Shown: positions 46,324 through 55,069 of the stretch, piece by piece | Layout of the letters: each line of letters begins with the position of its first letter | How positions within the stretch are numbered: position 1 is the stretch's first letter | Assembly: GCF_017876775.1 (NCBI RefSeq) | Contig: NZ_JAGIOP010000002.1 | Location: 3,906,001 to 3,970,000 of the forward strand | Origin: Mycolicibacterium lutetiense | GTDB lineage: Bacteria; Actinomycetota; Actinomycetes; Mycobacteriales; Mycobacteriaceae | Length of the DNA stretch: 64,000 bases | Direction: 5' to 3' | The notes under the pieces: model-generated | Database searches by the model: none | Told to the model about the DNA's origin: nothing | The model's input: only the letters and a program-made list of their open reading frames with translations | Position numbers and translations under genes: made by a program

Positions 46324-47657
46324 AGGTCCGGCAACTCTTTGGAATACAACCAGGCCTGCCACAGCGGCTGCAGTGGCTCGTCGGTGTAGCCGGCGGCCAG
46401 CCCGGTGAAATCGTCGGTGAACGCGGTGCTGTGCCGATAGCGGGCCGTCCAATCCCTCAGCAGCGCAAAGAAATTGTGGTCGCCGATCAGGGTGCGCAGC
46501 ACGTGCAGGGTCAGTGCCCCGCGCTTGTAGACCCGGTCGTCGAACATGTCCTCGGGTCCGGGATCGGACAGCAGCAGGTCCTGGGGCTTGTCGCGCAGCC
46601 GTTCGTGATAGTGCTCGGCCCACTCCGCAGCGGTGTGCCCGCCGCTGTGTTCGGACCACAGCCACTCCGCGTAGCAGGCGAACCCCTCGTGCAGCCAGAT
46701 GTCGCGCCAGCGGCGCGCCGTCACCGAGTTGCCGAACCACTGGTGGGCCAGCTCGTGCGCGATCAGCCGTTCGGCGCCACGGTGCCCGTCGCAGTGGTTG
46801 GCCCCGAAGATCGAGATGCCCTGGGCCTCCAGCGGAATCTCAAGATCATCTTCGGTGACGACGACGGTGTAGCCGCCGGCCAGTGGGTAGGGGCCGAACA
46901 ACTTGATGAAGAGCTTCATCATCTGCGGCTGATTCTCGAAGTCATGGTCGAAATTTCGGCGCAACTGGGCGGGCAGCACCGCGTGCATCGGTACCGGCGT
47001 CTTGGTCAGCCGCTGGCTCTCGTACTGGCCGATCTGCAGGGTGATCAGGTAGGTCGATGTCGGTTCGGCCTGCTCGTAGGTCCACACGGTGTGTCCGGCG
47101 CGGGCTTTGCGGGAGATCAACTCGCCGTTGGCCAGGGCGTAGTACGGGCTGTCGGTGCTGATCTGGATCCGGTAGCTGGCCTTCGAGCTGGGATGGTCGT
47201 CGCACGGGAACCAGGAGGCCGCCCCGTTGGGTTGGCCGGCCACCAGGGCGCCGTTCGACAGTTCTTCGAAACCGACTTCACCCCACAAGGTTTCGATGGG
47301 TCGCGGGGTTCCGTTGTAGCGGACGACGACGGTCATCGCGGCGCCGGCCGGCAATGTCGCGGGCAGGGTGATCGACAGCTTCCCACCCGAACATCGGTAC
47401 TGGGCGGGGCGGCGGCCGTTCACCGCGACCCGCGACACCGAAAGGACATCGGAGAGGTCGAGGGTGAAGGTGCGCACCGCGGCCAAGGTCACCGCGGTGA
47501 TGGTGGCGGTCCCGGCGAGCCGGTTGATGGCCACCTTGTACTCGAGCTCGAGTTCGTAGCGTGATACCCGGTACCCGAAATTGCCGTTGGTGGGCAGATA
47601 CGGGTCGATAACGGGCGGGGGTGCCAATTTCTTTGCGGCTTTCTTCGATCGGGTCAC
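46320..47657 (-). CDS. Short M1-family metallopeptidase-like protein
   Basis: 445 residues, about half the size of a PepN. The zinc site is complete (H301, E302, H305 in HELAHQWFGN and E324 in LHEGFACYAEW), and a transition-state Tyr is plausible in DRVYKRGALT. The exopeptidase motif GxMEN, which holds the substrate's free amine, is replaced by QGISIFG (279-285), and the C-terminal domain is absent. The Lys-rich N-terminus has no signal peptide. The GTG overlaps the NRPS-like TGA (GTGA), so it is made with that enzyme. It may process or trim its product; the substrate is unknown. Confidence 0.85.
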   Translation of the reverse strand: MTRSKKAAKKLAPPPVIDPYLPTNGNFGYRVSRYELELEYKVAINRLAGTATITAVTLAAVRTFTLDLSDVLSVSRVAVNGRRPAQYRCSGGKLSITLPATLPAGAAMTVVVRYNGTPRPIETLWGEVGFEELSNGALVAGQPNGAASWFPCDDHPSSKASYRIQISTDSPYYALANGELISRKARAGHTVWTYEQAEPTSTYLITLQIGQYESQRLTKTPVPMHAVLPAQLRRNFDHDFENQPQMMKLFIKLFGPYPLAGGYTVVVTEDDLEIPLEAQGISIFGANHCDGHRGAERLIAHELAHQWFGNSVTARRWRDIWLHEGFACYAEWLWSEHSGGHTAAEWAEHYHERLRDKPQDLLLSDPGPEDMFDDRVYKRGALTLHVLRTLIGDHNFFALLRDWTARYRHSTAFTDDFTGLAAGYTDEPLQPLWQAWLYSKELPDL

Positions 47658-50600
47658 GCGGCAGGGTCTTCTGTCTTCTTGGCATTCTTGTCGGAGGTCT
47701 TGTCGGCGGCACGCTTCTTGCCGAACATGTTCCACGGGGCGATCGGGTTGCCCTGCCAGCGGGTGGACGGGGGGACCTCGTCGCCGCGCATCACCAGTGA
47801 CCCCGGCCCGACCGTGGCGCCGGCACCCAACCGGGCCGCGGGCAGTGCCACGCAGTGCGGCCCCAGCGTCGAACCTTCTTCGAGCACAACGCTGTCCAAC
47901 CGCATGATGCGGTCGTGGAAAAGGTGGGTCTGCACCACACAGCCTCGGTTGACGGTGGACGCGGTGTCCAGCGCCACCAGATCGGCTTCGGGCAGCCAGT
48001 AGGTTTCGCACCACACGCCGCGTCCGATCGAGGCGCCCAGCCCGCGCAGCCACAGGTTCATCACCGGGGTGCCGCTGGCGGCCCGGGCGAACCAGGGTGC
48101 GGCGACGGTTTCGACGAAGGTGTCCGACACCTCGTTGCGCCACACGAAAGACGACCACAGTGGATGTTCGACCGCGCGAATCCGCCCGACCACCAACCAT
48201 TTTGCGATCACCGCGATCGTCCCGGCCACCAGACCGGCGACCAGCAGCACGAGGCCCCCGGACAGCGCCGTCCACAGGAAACCGAACCGGATCGTCACCG
48301 CCTGCATCGCACCGAGCACCGCGATGCCGATCGCGAAGGTGATGACCACCGGGATCAACCGGCAGGTCTCCACCGCCGAGCGCATGATCTTGAGCCGGAC
48401 CGTCGGATGGAACGTGCGTAGCGCATCGGCGGCGGTGGCGTTGCGGCGCAAGCGGACCGGTGGGCTGCCCAGCCAGGACGAGCCGGCCTTGGCCTTGTGC
48501 GGCGTGGCCGACAGCACGGCCACCAGGCCGTCGTCGGGCACCTTGCGGCCCGGCTGCGTGATGCCCGAGTTGCCGAGGAAGGCGCGCTTGCCGATGGTGG
48601 CCTTGGCGACATGGATCCAGCCGCCGCCCAGTTCGTAGGAGGCCACCATGGTGTCGTCGGCCAGGAACGCGCCGTCCTGCACCTCGGTGAACTTCGGGGT
48701 GAACAGGGCCGTCGAGATCTCGGTGTCCCGGCCGACTTTCGCGCCGAGCAGGCGCAGCCACCACGGCGTGAGCAGGCTGGCGTAGATCGGGAAGAGGTAG
48801 TTGCGGGCCGCGTCCATCAGGCGTTCGGTGGTCCACAGCTGCCAGCCCACCCGGCTGCGCACCGGGTGGTAGCCCTCCGACAGGCGCACCGAGAGCAGAC
48901 GCACCCCGATCACGGTCAGTGCGGCGTAGGTCAGCAGCGCCACCAACGCCGCGGCCGGCGTCCACGCCAGGGCGGGTAGTAGGGCATCGGCGGGTGAGGC
49001 GGTGCCGTGCACGCCCCAGGCGATCACGGCGAGACCGGCGGCCAGCGCCAGCAGCGGCAGGCCGGCGAGCAGCAGCGAGGACACCCCGTACACCCCGACC
49101 CACAGCGGGGCGCGCCGCGGCCGGTGATCGGGCCACGGGTGGCGGGCCTTGCCGGATTTCACGGCAGGCGAGCCCTTCCAGAACTGACCGTTCTTGACCT
49201 TGCCGATCACTGCTGAGCCGGGCGCTACATCGGCATTCTTGCCGATGGTCGCCCCGGGGAGCAGCGTGGTGCGCGCGCCGATCGTGGCGTCGTTGCCGAT
49301 CGCCACCGGCCCGACGTGGAACAGGTCGCCGTCGATCCAATGCCCGGTGAGATCCACCTCCGGCTCGACGGAGGCACGGTGGCCGATCTTGAGCATGCCG
49401 GTCACCGGCGGCGCCGAGTGCATGTCGACGCCCTTGCCGATGCTGTTGCCCAGGGCGCGGGCGTAGTAGACCATCCACGGTGCACCGGCCAGGTTCTCCG
49501 CGCCACTGGCATCGGCCAGCCGCTCGGCGATCCAGACCCGGAGGTGGACGGCGCCGCCGCGGCGATAGGTGCCGGGCTCGAGCCCGCTCAGCAGCATCCG
49601 GGCGAAGAGCACCGCGATGCCCATCCGGCCCAGCGGCGTGACGAACAGCAGGAAGCCGGCCAGCACCCACCACCAGCTGAGCGGGTGCGCCCAGGACACG
49701 ATCCCGGAAACTGCGGCCAGGTTGTTCAGCAGTGCCAGCCAGACCACCCATTGCATGCCGGTGAGGCCGGCCAACGGCAGCGACAACGCGACCTGGGCGG
49801 CCTGGGTGAGCACCGGTGTCGGTGTGACCTCGCGAGTCTGGATCTTCGGCGGCGGCTTGAGTTCGTCGAGGTAGCCGGCCAGTGAGCCGAGCCGGGGATG
49901 GTCGTAGAGGTCGGCGACGGTCACCAGCGGGTAGCGCTTGCGTAGCGCGGCCACCAACTGTGCGGCGGACAGCGAACCGCCGCCCAGCGCGATGAAGTCG
50001 GACTCCGGACCCTCGACGGGCGTGCCCAGCACGTCGCACCACAGCCCGGCCAGCCAGCCCATGGTGCCGTCCAGTTGCGGGGCGTCCTGATCGGCACCCG
50101 CGGGTGGCGGCCACGGCAGTGCGTCGCGGTCCACCTTGCCCGATGTGCGGGTCGGGAGTTCGTCGAGCAGCACCAGCCGGGGTACCAGCGCGGCGGGCAG
50201 GGACTCGGACAGCGCAGCCCGGGCGGCACTGACGTCGAAGTCCGGATCGGTACTGGCGATGTAGCCGACCAGCAGCGGGGTGCCACTGGCGGTCTTGCGG
50301 ACCGCCGCCGCACCGCCGCTCACCCCGGGCAGATTCACCAGTGCGGTGTCGACCTCACCCAGCTCGATGCGTCGCCCACCGACCTTCACCTGATCGTCGG
50401 CGCGGCCCTGAAAGTACAGGCCGTCGGCCTCCAGTCGCACCAGATCGCCACTGCGGTAGGCCCGGCTCCAGCCCAGGGTCGGCATCGGGGCGTACTTCTC
50501 GGCGTCTTTCTCGGGGTCGAGGTAGCGGGCCAGCCCGACGCCGCCGATCACGAGCTCGCCGACGTCGCCGATCGCCACCGGCAAGCCTTCTTTGTCCACC

Positions 50601-51586
50601 ACCGCCAGGTCCCAACCGGCCAGCGGCAGGCCGATGCTGACCGGCCCCTGACCGTCCAACTGGGCGGCGCAGGCCACCACGGTCGCTTCGGTGGGGCCGT
50701 AGGTGTTCCACACCTCGCGACCGTCGACCGCGAGCCGGGCCGCCAGCTCGGGCGGGCAGGCCTCGCCCCCGAAGATCAGCAAGCGGACCGCTTCCAGCGC
50801 CTCGGCCGGCCACAGCGCCGCCAGCGTGGGCACCGTGGACACCACGGTGATGTCGCGGCTCACCAACCACGGGCCCAGATCCATGCCGCTGCGCACCAAC
50901 GAGCGTGGGGCGGGCACCAGGCAGGCGCCGTGCCGCCAGGCCAGCCACATCTCCTCGCACGAGGCGTCGAAGGCAACCGACAGCCCGGCCAGTACCCGGT
51001 CACCGGGGCCGATCGGGTTGTCCGGCAAAAACATTCGTGCCTCGGCGTCGACGAAAGCGGCGGCGCTGCGATGGGTGACGGCCACTCCTTTCGGGGTACC
51101 GGTCGACCCCGAGGTGAAGATGATCCAGGCGTCGTCTCGGCCCAGCGGCTCGGCCGCCCGCCATCCCCGTGACGAACCCGGTCCGCGGACCAGGCCGGCC
51201 TCGGTGATCACCCCGACCACGTTGGCCTCGCCGAACACCAGCTCGGCCCGTTCGTCGGGGTCGTCGGCGTCCACCGGGACGTAGGCGGCACCGCAGGCCA
51301 GCACCGACAGGATCGCCACGTACAGCGCATAGCTGCCCGAGGGCATCCGGATTCCCAGCTTGTCGCCGCGGCCGATACCGCGCGCAGCCAGCCAGGACAC
51401 GCTGTCGGCGACGTCGGCGATCAGCTCCGAGTAGGTGAGCTGTACGGAGCCGTCGTCGAGGGCAGGTGCGTCGGGAAAACGCCGGGCCGTGTCGTGCAGG
51501 ATGTCGACGAGCGTGCGCGGCTCGGGGGCCAGTGCGGACAGAACGTACTGCGGTGGAATCTCGTGCGCACTGGCGGGAGCTGTCAC
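47654..51586 (-). CDS. NRPS-like membrane synthetase of poly-amino-acid synthetase type
   Basis: 1310 residues. Adenylation domain (1-490): A3 FTSGSTGTPKG, A5 NTYGPTE, A7 YRSGDLVRL, A10 TSGKVDRDALPW (K484). Carrier domain (about 505-575): Ser538 in LGGGSLSA. The rest alternates membrane helices with three left-handed beta-helix segments rich in hexapeptide repeats (ATIGARTTLLPGATIG; TIGKRAFLGNSGIT; LGAGATVGPGSLV). This is the layout of epsilon-poly-lysine synthetase-like enzymes of actinobacteria, whose size is also about 1300. No ordinary condensation or thioesterase domain. The specificity residues read D-A-E-S-I-G-T-V-V-K. Start GTG at 51586. Confidence 0.9.
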   Translation of the reverse strand: MTAPASAHEIPPQYVLSALAPEPRTLVDILHDTARRFPDAPALDDGSVQLTYSELIADVADSVSWLAARGIGRGDKLGIRMPSGSYALYVAILSVLACGAAYVPVDADDPDERAELVFGEANVVGVITEAGLVRGPGSSRGWRAAEPLGRDDAWIIFTSGSTGTPKGVAVTHRSAAAFVDAEARMFLPDNPIGPGDRVLAGLSVAFDASCEEMWLAWRHGACLVPAPRSLVRSGMDLGPWLVSRDITVVSTVPTLAALWPAEALEAVRLLIFGGEACPPELAARLAVDGREVWNTYGPTEATVVACAAQLDGQGPVSIGLPLAGWDLAVVDKEGLPVAIGDVGELVIGGVGLARYLDPEKDAEKYAPMPTLGWSRAYRSGDLVRLEADGLYFQGRADDQVKVGGRRIELGEVDTALVNLPGVSGGAAAVRKTASGTPLLVGYIASTDPDFDVSAARAALSESLPAALVPRLVLLDELPTRTSGKVDRDALPWPPPAGADQDAPQLDGTMGWLAGLWCDVLGTPVEGPESDFIALGGGSLSAAQLVAALRKRYPLVTVADLYDHPRLGSLAGYLDELKPPPKIQTREVTPTPVLTQAAQVALSLPLAGLTGMQWVVWLALLNNLAAVSGIVSWAHPLSWWWVLAGFLLFVTPLGRMGIAVLFARMLLSGLEPGTYRRGGAVHLRVWIAERLADASGAENLAGAPWMVYYARALGNSIGKGVDMHSAPPVTGMLKIGHRASVEPEVDLTGHWIDGDLFHVGPVAIGNDATIGARTTLLPGATIGKNADVAPGSAVIGKVKNGQFWKGSPAVKSGKARHPWPDHRPRRAPLWVGVYGVSSLLLAGLPLLALAAGLAVIAWGVHGTASPADALLPALAWTPAAALVALLTYAALTVIGVRLLSVRLSEGYHPVRSRVGWQLWTTERLMDAARNYLFPIYASLLTPWWLRLLGAKVGRDTEISTALFTPKFTEVQDGAFLADDTMVASYELGGGWIHVAKATIGKRAFLGNSGITQPGRKVPDDGLVAVLSATPHKAKAGSSWLGSPPVRLRRNATAADALRTFHPTVRLKIMRSAVETCRLIPVVITFAIGIAVLGAMQAVTIRFGFLWTALSGGLVLLVAGLVAGTIAVIAKWLVVGRIRAVEHPLWSSFVWRNEVSDTFVETVAAPWFARAASGTPVMNLWLRGLGASIGRGVWCETYWLPEADLVALDTASTVNRGCVVQTHLFHDRIMRLDSVVLEEGSTLGPHCVALPAARLGAGATVGPGSLVMRGDEVPPSTRWQGNPIAPWNMFGKKRAADKTSDKNAKKTEDPAA

Positions 51587-51682
51587 GAGTACAAACTACT
51601 AAGCCCACGCCGGGACGGCTCGATGGAGCGAGCGGCGTGCCGGTTCGATTTCGGTTCATGGGGTCCGTCAGGCAGACTGGTC

Positions 51683-51800
51683 GCAGGAGGGGAGTATTCC
51701 TTCGCTGCGATGTCGTCATCACGTCGGTCGTCAACTGATCGATCGGTGTCGCGGGCCGGTGCGTGTTTCCGGTGGAAGAGACCTTCGGCGCTCTGACGAC
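51683..51800 (+). promoter_or_regulatory. yybP-ykoY-type manganese riboswitch upstream of terC
   Basis: The leader before terC contains the two conserved loops of the yybP-ykoY family: GGGGAGTA at 51689-51696 and AGACCTT at 51779-51785, about 90 nt apart, with helices between them. A ribosome-binding site GGAGGA (51802-51807) follows, so control could be of translation or termination. TerC/Alx-type proteins are classic Mn2+-riboswitch targets. Exact helices were not folded. Confidence 0.72.
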
Positions 51801-51814
51801 CGGAGGATTTCTCG

Positions 51815-52783
51815 ATGCAGGTAACCCAGCTGGAATGGATCATCACCCTGGCGGTGACGATCGCCGTTCTGCTGTTCGACGTCGTCGTGATCGGGCGACG
51901 CCCCCACGAACCCAGCACGCGGGAGACCGCGACCTACCTGTCGATCTACATCGGCATGGCGGTGGCATTCGGTGTGTGGGTGTGGTCCTTCCACGGCAGC
52001 CAGTTCGGGCTGGAGTTCTTCGCCGGCTGGCTCACCGAATACAGCCTGTCGGTCGACAATCTGTTCATCTTCTTGATCATCATGGCCAGCTTCAAGGTCC
52101 CCAGGATCTATCAGCAGCAGGCCCTGCTGGTCGGCATCATCCTGGCGCTGATCTTCCGTGGAATCTTCATCGCGCTCGGCGCGGTGGCGATCAACGAGTT
52201 CTCGTGGGTGTTCTACATCTTCGGCGCGTTCCTGGTGTACACCGCGATCAACTTGGTCCGCAACACCAACCACGACGATGACGGTGACAACGGTGTGGTG
52301 CGGTTCGCCCGCAAGCACCTGCGGACCACCGACAAGTGGGACGGCTTGAAGCTGTGGGTGCACGAGAACGGCAAGCGGCTGATGACGCCGATGTTCCTGG
52401 TGATCGTGGCCCTGGGCACCACCGACCTGCTGTTCGCCCTGGACTCGATTCCGGCCATCTACGGGCTGACCCAGGAGCCGTACCTGGTGTTCACCGCCAA
52501 CGTGTTCGCCCTGATGGGTCTGCGCCAGCTGTACTTCCTGCTCGGCGACCTGCTCAAGCGGCTCGTCTACCTGTCGCAGGGCCTGGCGTTCATCCTGGCC
52601 TTCATCGGCGTCAAGCTGGTGCTGCACGCGCTGCACGAGAACGAGTTGCCGTTCATCAACGGCGGCGAGCCCGTGCACGTGCCGGAGATCCCGACCCTGG
52701 CCAGCCTCGGCGTGATCATCGTGACGCTGGTCATCACCACGATCGCGAGCCTGTACAAGACCCGGGTGCGGGACGCCCGGTAG
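51815..52783 (+). CDS. TerC/Alx-family membrane protein
   Basis: A 322-residue protein with nine or so membrane helices and the family's conserved aspartates in SVDNLFIF and DLLFALDSIPAIYGLTQEP, which are proposed to bind metal. Alx/TerC proteins export manganese and support the folding or metalation of exported enzymes. Upstream of the gene is a Mn-type riboswitch. The ATG at 51815 follows GGAGGA by 7 nt. Divergent from the NRPS-like operon across 228 bp, so the two may share a regulatory gap. Confidence 0.92.
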   Translation: MQVTQLEWIITLAVTIAVLLFDVVVIGRRPHEPSTRETATYLSIYIGMAVAFGVWVWSFHGSQFGLEFFAGWLTEYSLSVDNLFIFLIIMASFKVPRIYQQQALLVGIILALIFRGIFIALGAVAINEFSWVFYIFGAFLVYTAINLVRNTNHDDDGDNGVVRFARKHLRTTDKWDGLKLWVHENGKRLMTPMFLVIVALGTTDLLFALDSIPAIYGLTQEPYLVFTANVFALMGLRQLYFLLGDLLKRLVYLSQGLAFILAFIGVKLVLHALHENELPFINGGEPVHVPEIPTLASLGVIIVTLVITTIASLYKTRVRDAR

Positions 52784-52838
52784 TCCCTTGGATTCCGGCT
52801 GAACGTAACTCTTCGTGGGGGCGCGAGGTATCTCTAAC

Positions 52839-53246
52839 GTGGCCGGGGTGCGGATTTTCGTGGCGGATGCCGAGGCGTGGACCGAATTGACCGACGGTGA
52901 GGCGCCGACGGCGCGGGTTTCCGCGTCCGACCTGGCGCAGGCGCGCCGGATCCGATCCGGTCTCAAGTCCGAGAACGACGACGTCTCGGTGATTCTCGAC
53001 GTCATCGTCGCGGTGGCCGGTGACTACCGCTCGGCGCGCTGCAGTCTGACGGTGGCCGGCTCCGAGGCCGAAGTGCGCTACGTCGGGACGGTTGACGGCC
53101 TGGCCGGCCTGATCGCCGATATCGAGGCCGCTGAGGTGGCTGACGGGGTGACCCTCATCCCCGCCACGGCGGGCCAGGAGCTTCGAGGGTTGGGCGGCGA
53201 CGTGCTGCGACGCCTCGAGCTGCGCTCTCAGGCCAGAGCCTCGTAG
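52839..53246 (+). CDS. Hypothetical protein downstream of terC
   Basis: A 135-residue soluble protein from GTG at 52839 (an alternative GTG lies 9 bp downstream, a longer reading begins at 52815). Recognisable stretches: DDVSVILDVIVAVAGDYRSAR and a C-terminal LRGLGGDVLRRLELR. No membrane helix or known motif. It follows terC by 55 bp and overlaps the convergent hydrolase gene by 19 bp. Family unknown to me. Confidence 0.6.
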   Translation: MAGVRIFVADAEAWTELTDGEAPTARVSASDLAQARRIRSGLKSENDDVSVILDVIVAVAGDYRSARCSLTVAGSEAEVRYVGTVDGLAGLIADIEAAEVADGVTLIPATAGQELRGLGGDVLRRLELRSQARAS

Positions 53247-54367
53247 AACAGGTTGAGATAGCGGGCGGTGCGCGCGGATCCTTCGACGCCCGGCCCCATC
53301 CTGTTCATCACATAGGCGAACGTGGCGCGGTGATCGGGGTTCATGGTCTCCCATGAACCTCCCCAGCCACCCCAGAAGCAGATCTTGCCCTCTGGGACGT
53401 AGGGCACGGTCTCGGTCTGCGGCAGACCGAAGCCGAGGCCCCAGCGCAGCGGGTGGCCGAGCAGCACCAGATCGGGGCCGTCGAGCTGCTGTTCGAAGAT
53501 CGACTCGACCGTTTCGGGCTTGAGCAGGGTGACGCCGTCCACCGTGCCGCCCAACGAGATCACCGACAGAATCCGGGCCAGCGACCGGGCATTGCCGTGT
53601 CCGTTGCCCGCACCGATATCGGCAGCACGCCAGGCCGCGGTGTTCGCGATCTCCGGTGACGGCGTCCCCACGAATGTCTTGAGCGCGATCTCGGAGATCT
53701 GGTCGAGTGGAATGTCGAGGGGCTCCCCGGCGGCGATGATGTCAGCAGTGCGGTGGTGGTCTTCGAGGCGCGCACCGATCTGAAAGTCGGCGCCCAGAGG
53801 ATCCGAGATCTCTTCGCGGACAAACTGTTTGAGTGTCCTACCGGTGATGCGTCGCAGCACCTCGCCGATCAGGTGCCCGTGGGTCAGGGCGTGGTATCCC
53901 GATGCGGTGCCCGGCTCCCACCACGGCGCCTGTGCGGCCAGCGCGGACGTGGACCTGTCCCAGTCGTAGCTTTCTTCGATGGTGAACGGCTGGTCCCATC
54001 CGGACAGTCCTGAGCTGTGGGTCAACAGGTGACGGAACTCGATGTCCTGCTTGCCGTTTGCGGCGAACTCGGGCCAATACTCGGCCACCGGGGTGTCGGC
54101 GGTGATCAGGCCGCGATCGATCAGCATGAGCCCGGCCAGCGCCGTCACCGTCTTGGTGGATGAGAAGACGTTGACGATGGTGTCGGCATCCCAGGTGCGG
54201 GTGCGCGCAGCGTCGGCGTACCCGCCCCACATGTCGACGACGGTCCGGCCGTCGATGTCGATCGCAATGGCCGCTCCGGTTTCCTCTCCGCTGGCAAGTT
54301 CGTCTGCCAACGCATCGCGGATCGAAGAGAAGCGGGCATCGCATTCGCCGTGTACGAGGTCATCCAT
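53228..54367 (-). CDS. Beta-lactamase-fold serine hydrolase/esterase
   Basis: A 379-residue protein of the class C beta-lactamase/family VIII esterase group: the nucleophile motif SSTK near 69-72, a Tyr in SGYHALTHGH as the general base, and WGGWGGS near the end in place of KTG. It is similar to EstB/LipL-type esterases of mycobacteria, which usually hydrolyse short esters rather than beta-lactams. No signal peptide. ATG at 54367. The substrate is unknown. Confidence 0.87.
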   Translation of the reverse strand: MDDLVHGECDARFSSIRDALADELASGEETGAAIAIDIDGRTVVDMWGGYADAARTRTWDADTIVNVFSSTKTVTALAGLMLIDRGLITADTPVAEYWPEFAANGKQDIEFRHLLTHSSGLSGWDQPFTIEESYDWDRSTSALAAQAPWWEPGTASGYHALTHGHLIGEVLRRITGRTLKQFVREEISDPLGADFQIGARLEDHHRTADIIAAGEPLDIPLDQISEIALKTFVGTPSPEIANTAAWRAADIGAGNGHGNARSLARILSVISLGGTVDGVTLLKPETVESIFEQQLDGPDLVLLGHPLRWGLGFGLPQTETVPYVPEGKICFWGGWGGSWETMNPDHRATFAYVMNRMGPGVEGSARTARYLNLFYEALA

Positions 54368-54456
54368 CGCGACATCATGCGGGACCGGTACCCGTCATGG
54401 GCGTGATTGCCGCCGAGAGGTGAATCGACCGGTACCCGTGCCGCAGTCCAAGCCGG

Positions 54457-55020
54457 CTACCAGTTGTAGTAGCCGCCCTCGGGACCGAGCATGCGTTCCA
54501 GCCGGGCTCGGTTGATTCGGGCCAGCTCGTTGCGGACGACCTTGCGTTCGGTCTCCTGGTCGTTGTGCAACCGGTCGACGATCCGGGCCAGGGTGCGGTC
54601 TGCGCAGCAGGCGCCCGATGTCGCGGCCGGGGCCGCTCCGTCCTCGACGAACATCACGAAGCCGAACCCGAAATGCTCCGCGTAGTGGCCGGCCTCGGAG
54701 TTGAGTTCTGTCATCACCGCGGGGTCGTCATCCCAGACCGCGCACTGTTCGCACACCGACTTCGGGCTGCGGGGGCGCCGCCCGATCCGCAGATAGGCCT
54801 GCAGTACCCGGTCGATGGAATCCTCACCGAGGCTGAACAGCAGGGCGTCGGCCTGCCGGAACAGCGAGTCATGGTCAGCGAACGGACGTCCGCCGGCCAG
54901 ATCGGTCGCGAGCACCACGCTGTAGCAGCACTCGTACACGGCGTGTACCGCACGTCGCGTCGGCGATGCGTTGTACGCCTCAAGCCCCATGCCCTGATGC
55001 ATCAACACCTGGTCAAGCAT
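54457..55020 (-). CDS. OHCU-decarboxylase-like (UraD-fold) protein
   Basis: A 187-residue protein whose C-terminal half (LNSEAGHYAEHFGFGFVMFVED, then NDQETERKVVRNELARINRARLERML) resembles 2-oxo-4-hydroxy-4-carboxy-5-ureidoimidazoline decarboxylase. The active-site HPxIG is YLRIG here (in AYLRIGRRPRS), so the catalytic His is missing. There are four Cys (two CxxC-like pairs) not usual for the family. No uricase or allantoin gene is near. Function therefore uncertain. Start TTG/ATG region at 55020. Confidence 0.55.
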   Translation of the reverse strand: MLDQVLMHQGMGLEAYNASPTRRAVHAVYECCYSVVLATDLAGGRPFADHDSLFRQADALLFSLGEDSIDRVLQAYLRIGRRPRSPKSVCEQCAVWDDDPAVMTELNSEAGHYAEHFGFGFVMFVEDGAAPAATSGACCADRTLARIVDRLHNDQETERKVVRNELARINRARLERMLGPEGGYYNW

Positions 55021-55069
55021 GAAAGGCGCAGAGCACAGGGGAGTTACCCCGTGTTACAGCCAGGCAAAT

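Noticed and set aside
46320..50114. Single giant minus-strand frame of 1264 codons joining the M1 peptidase to upstream sequence
   Set aside because: The part beyond 47657 is Arg/Gly/Ala-rich shadow of the NRPS-like gene, and a GTG start in a GTGA overlap marks the real N-terminus.
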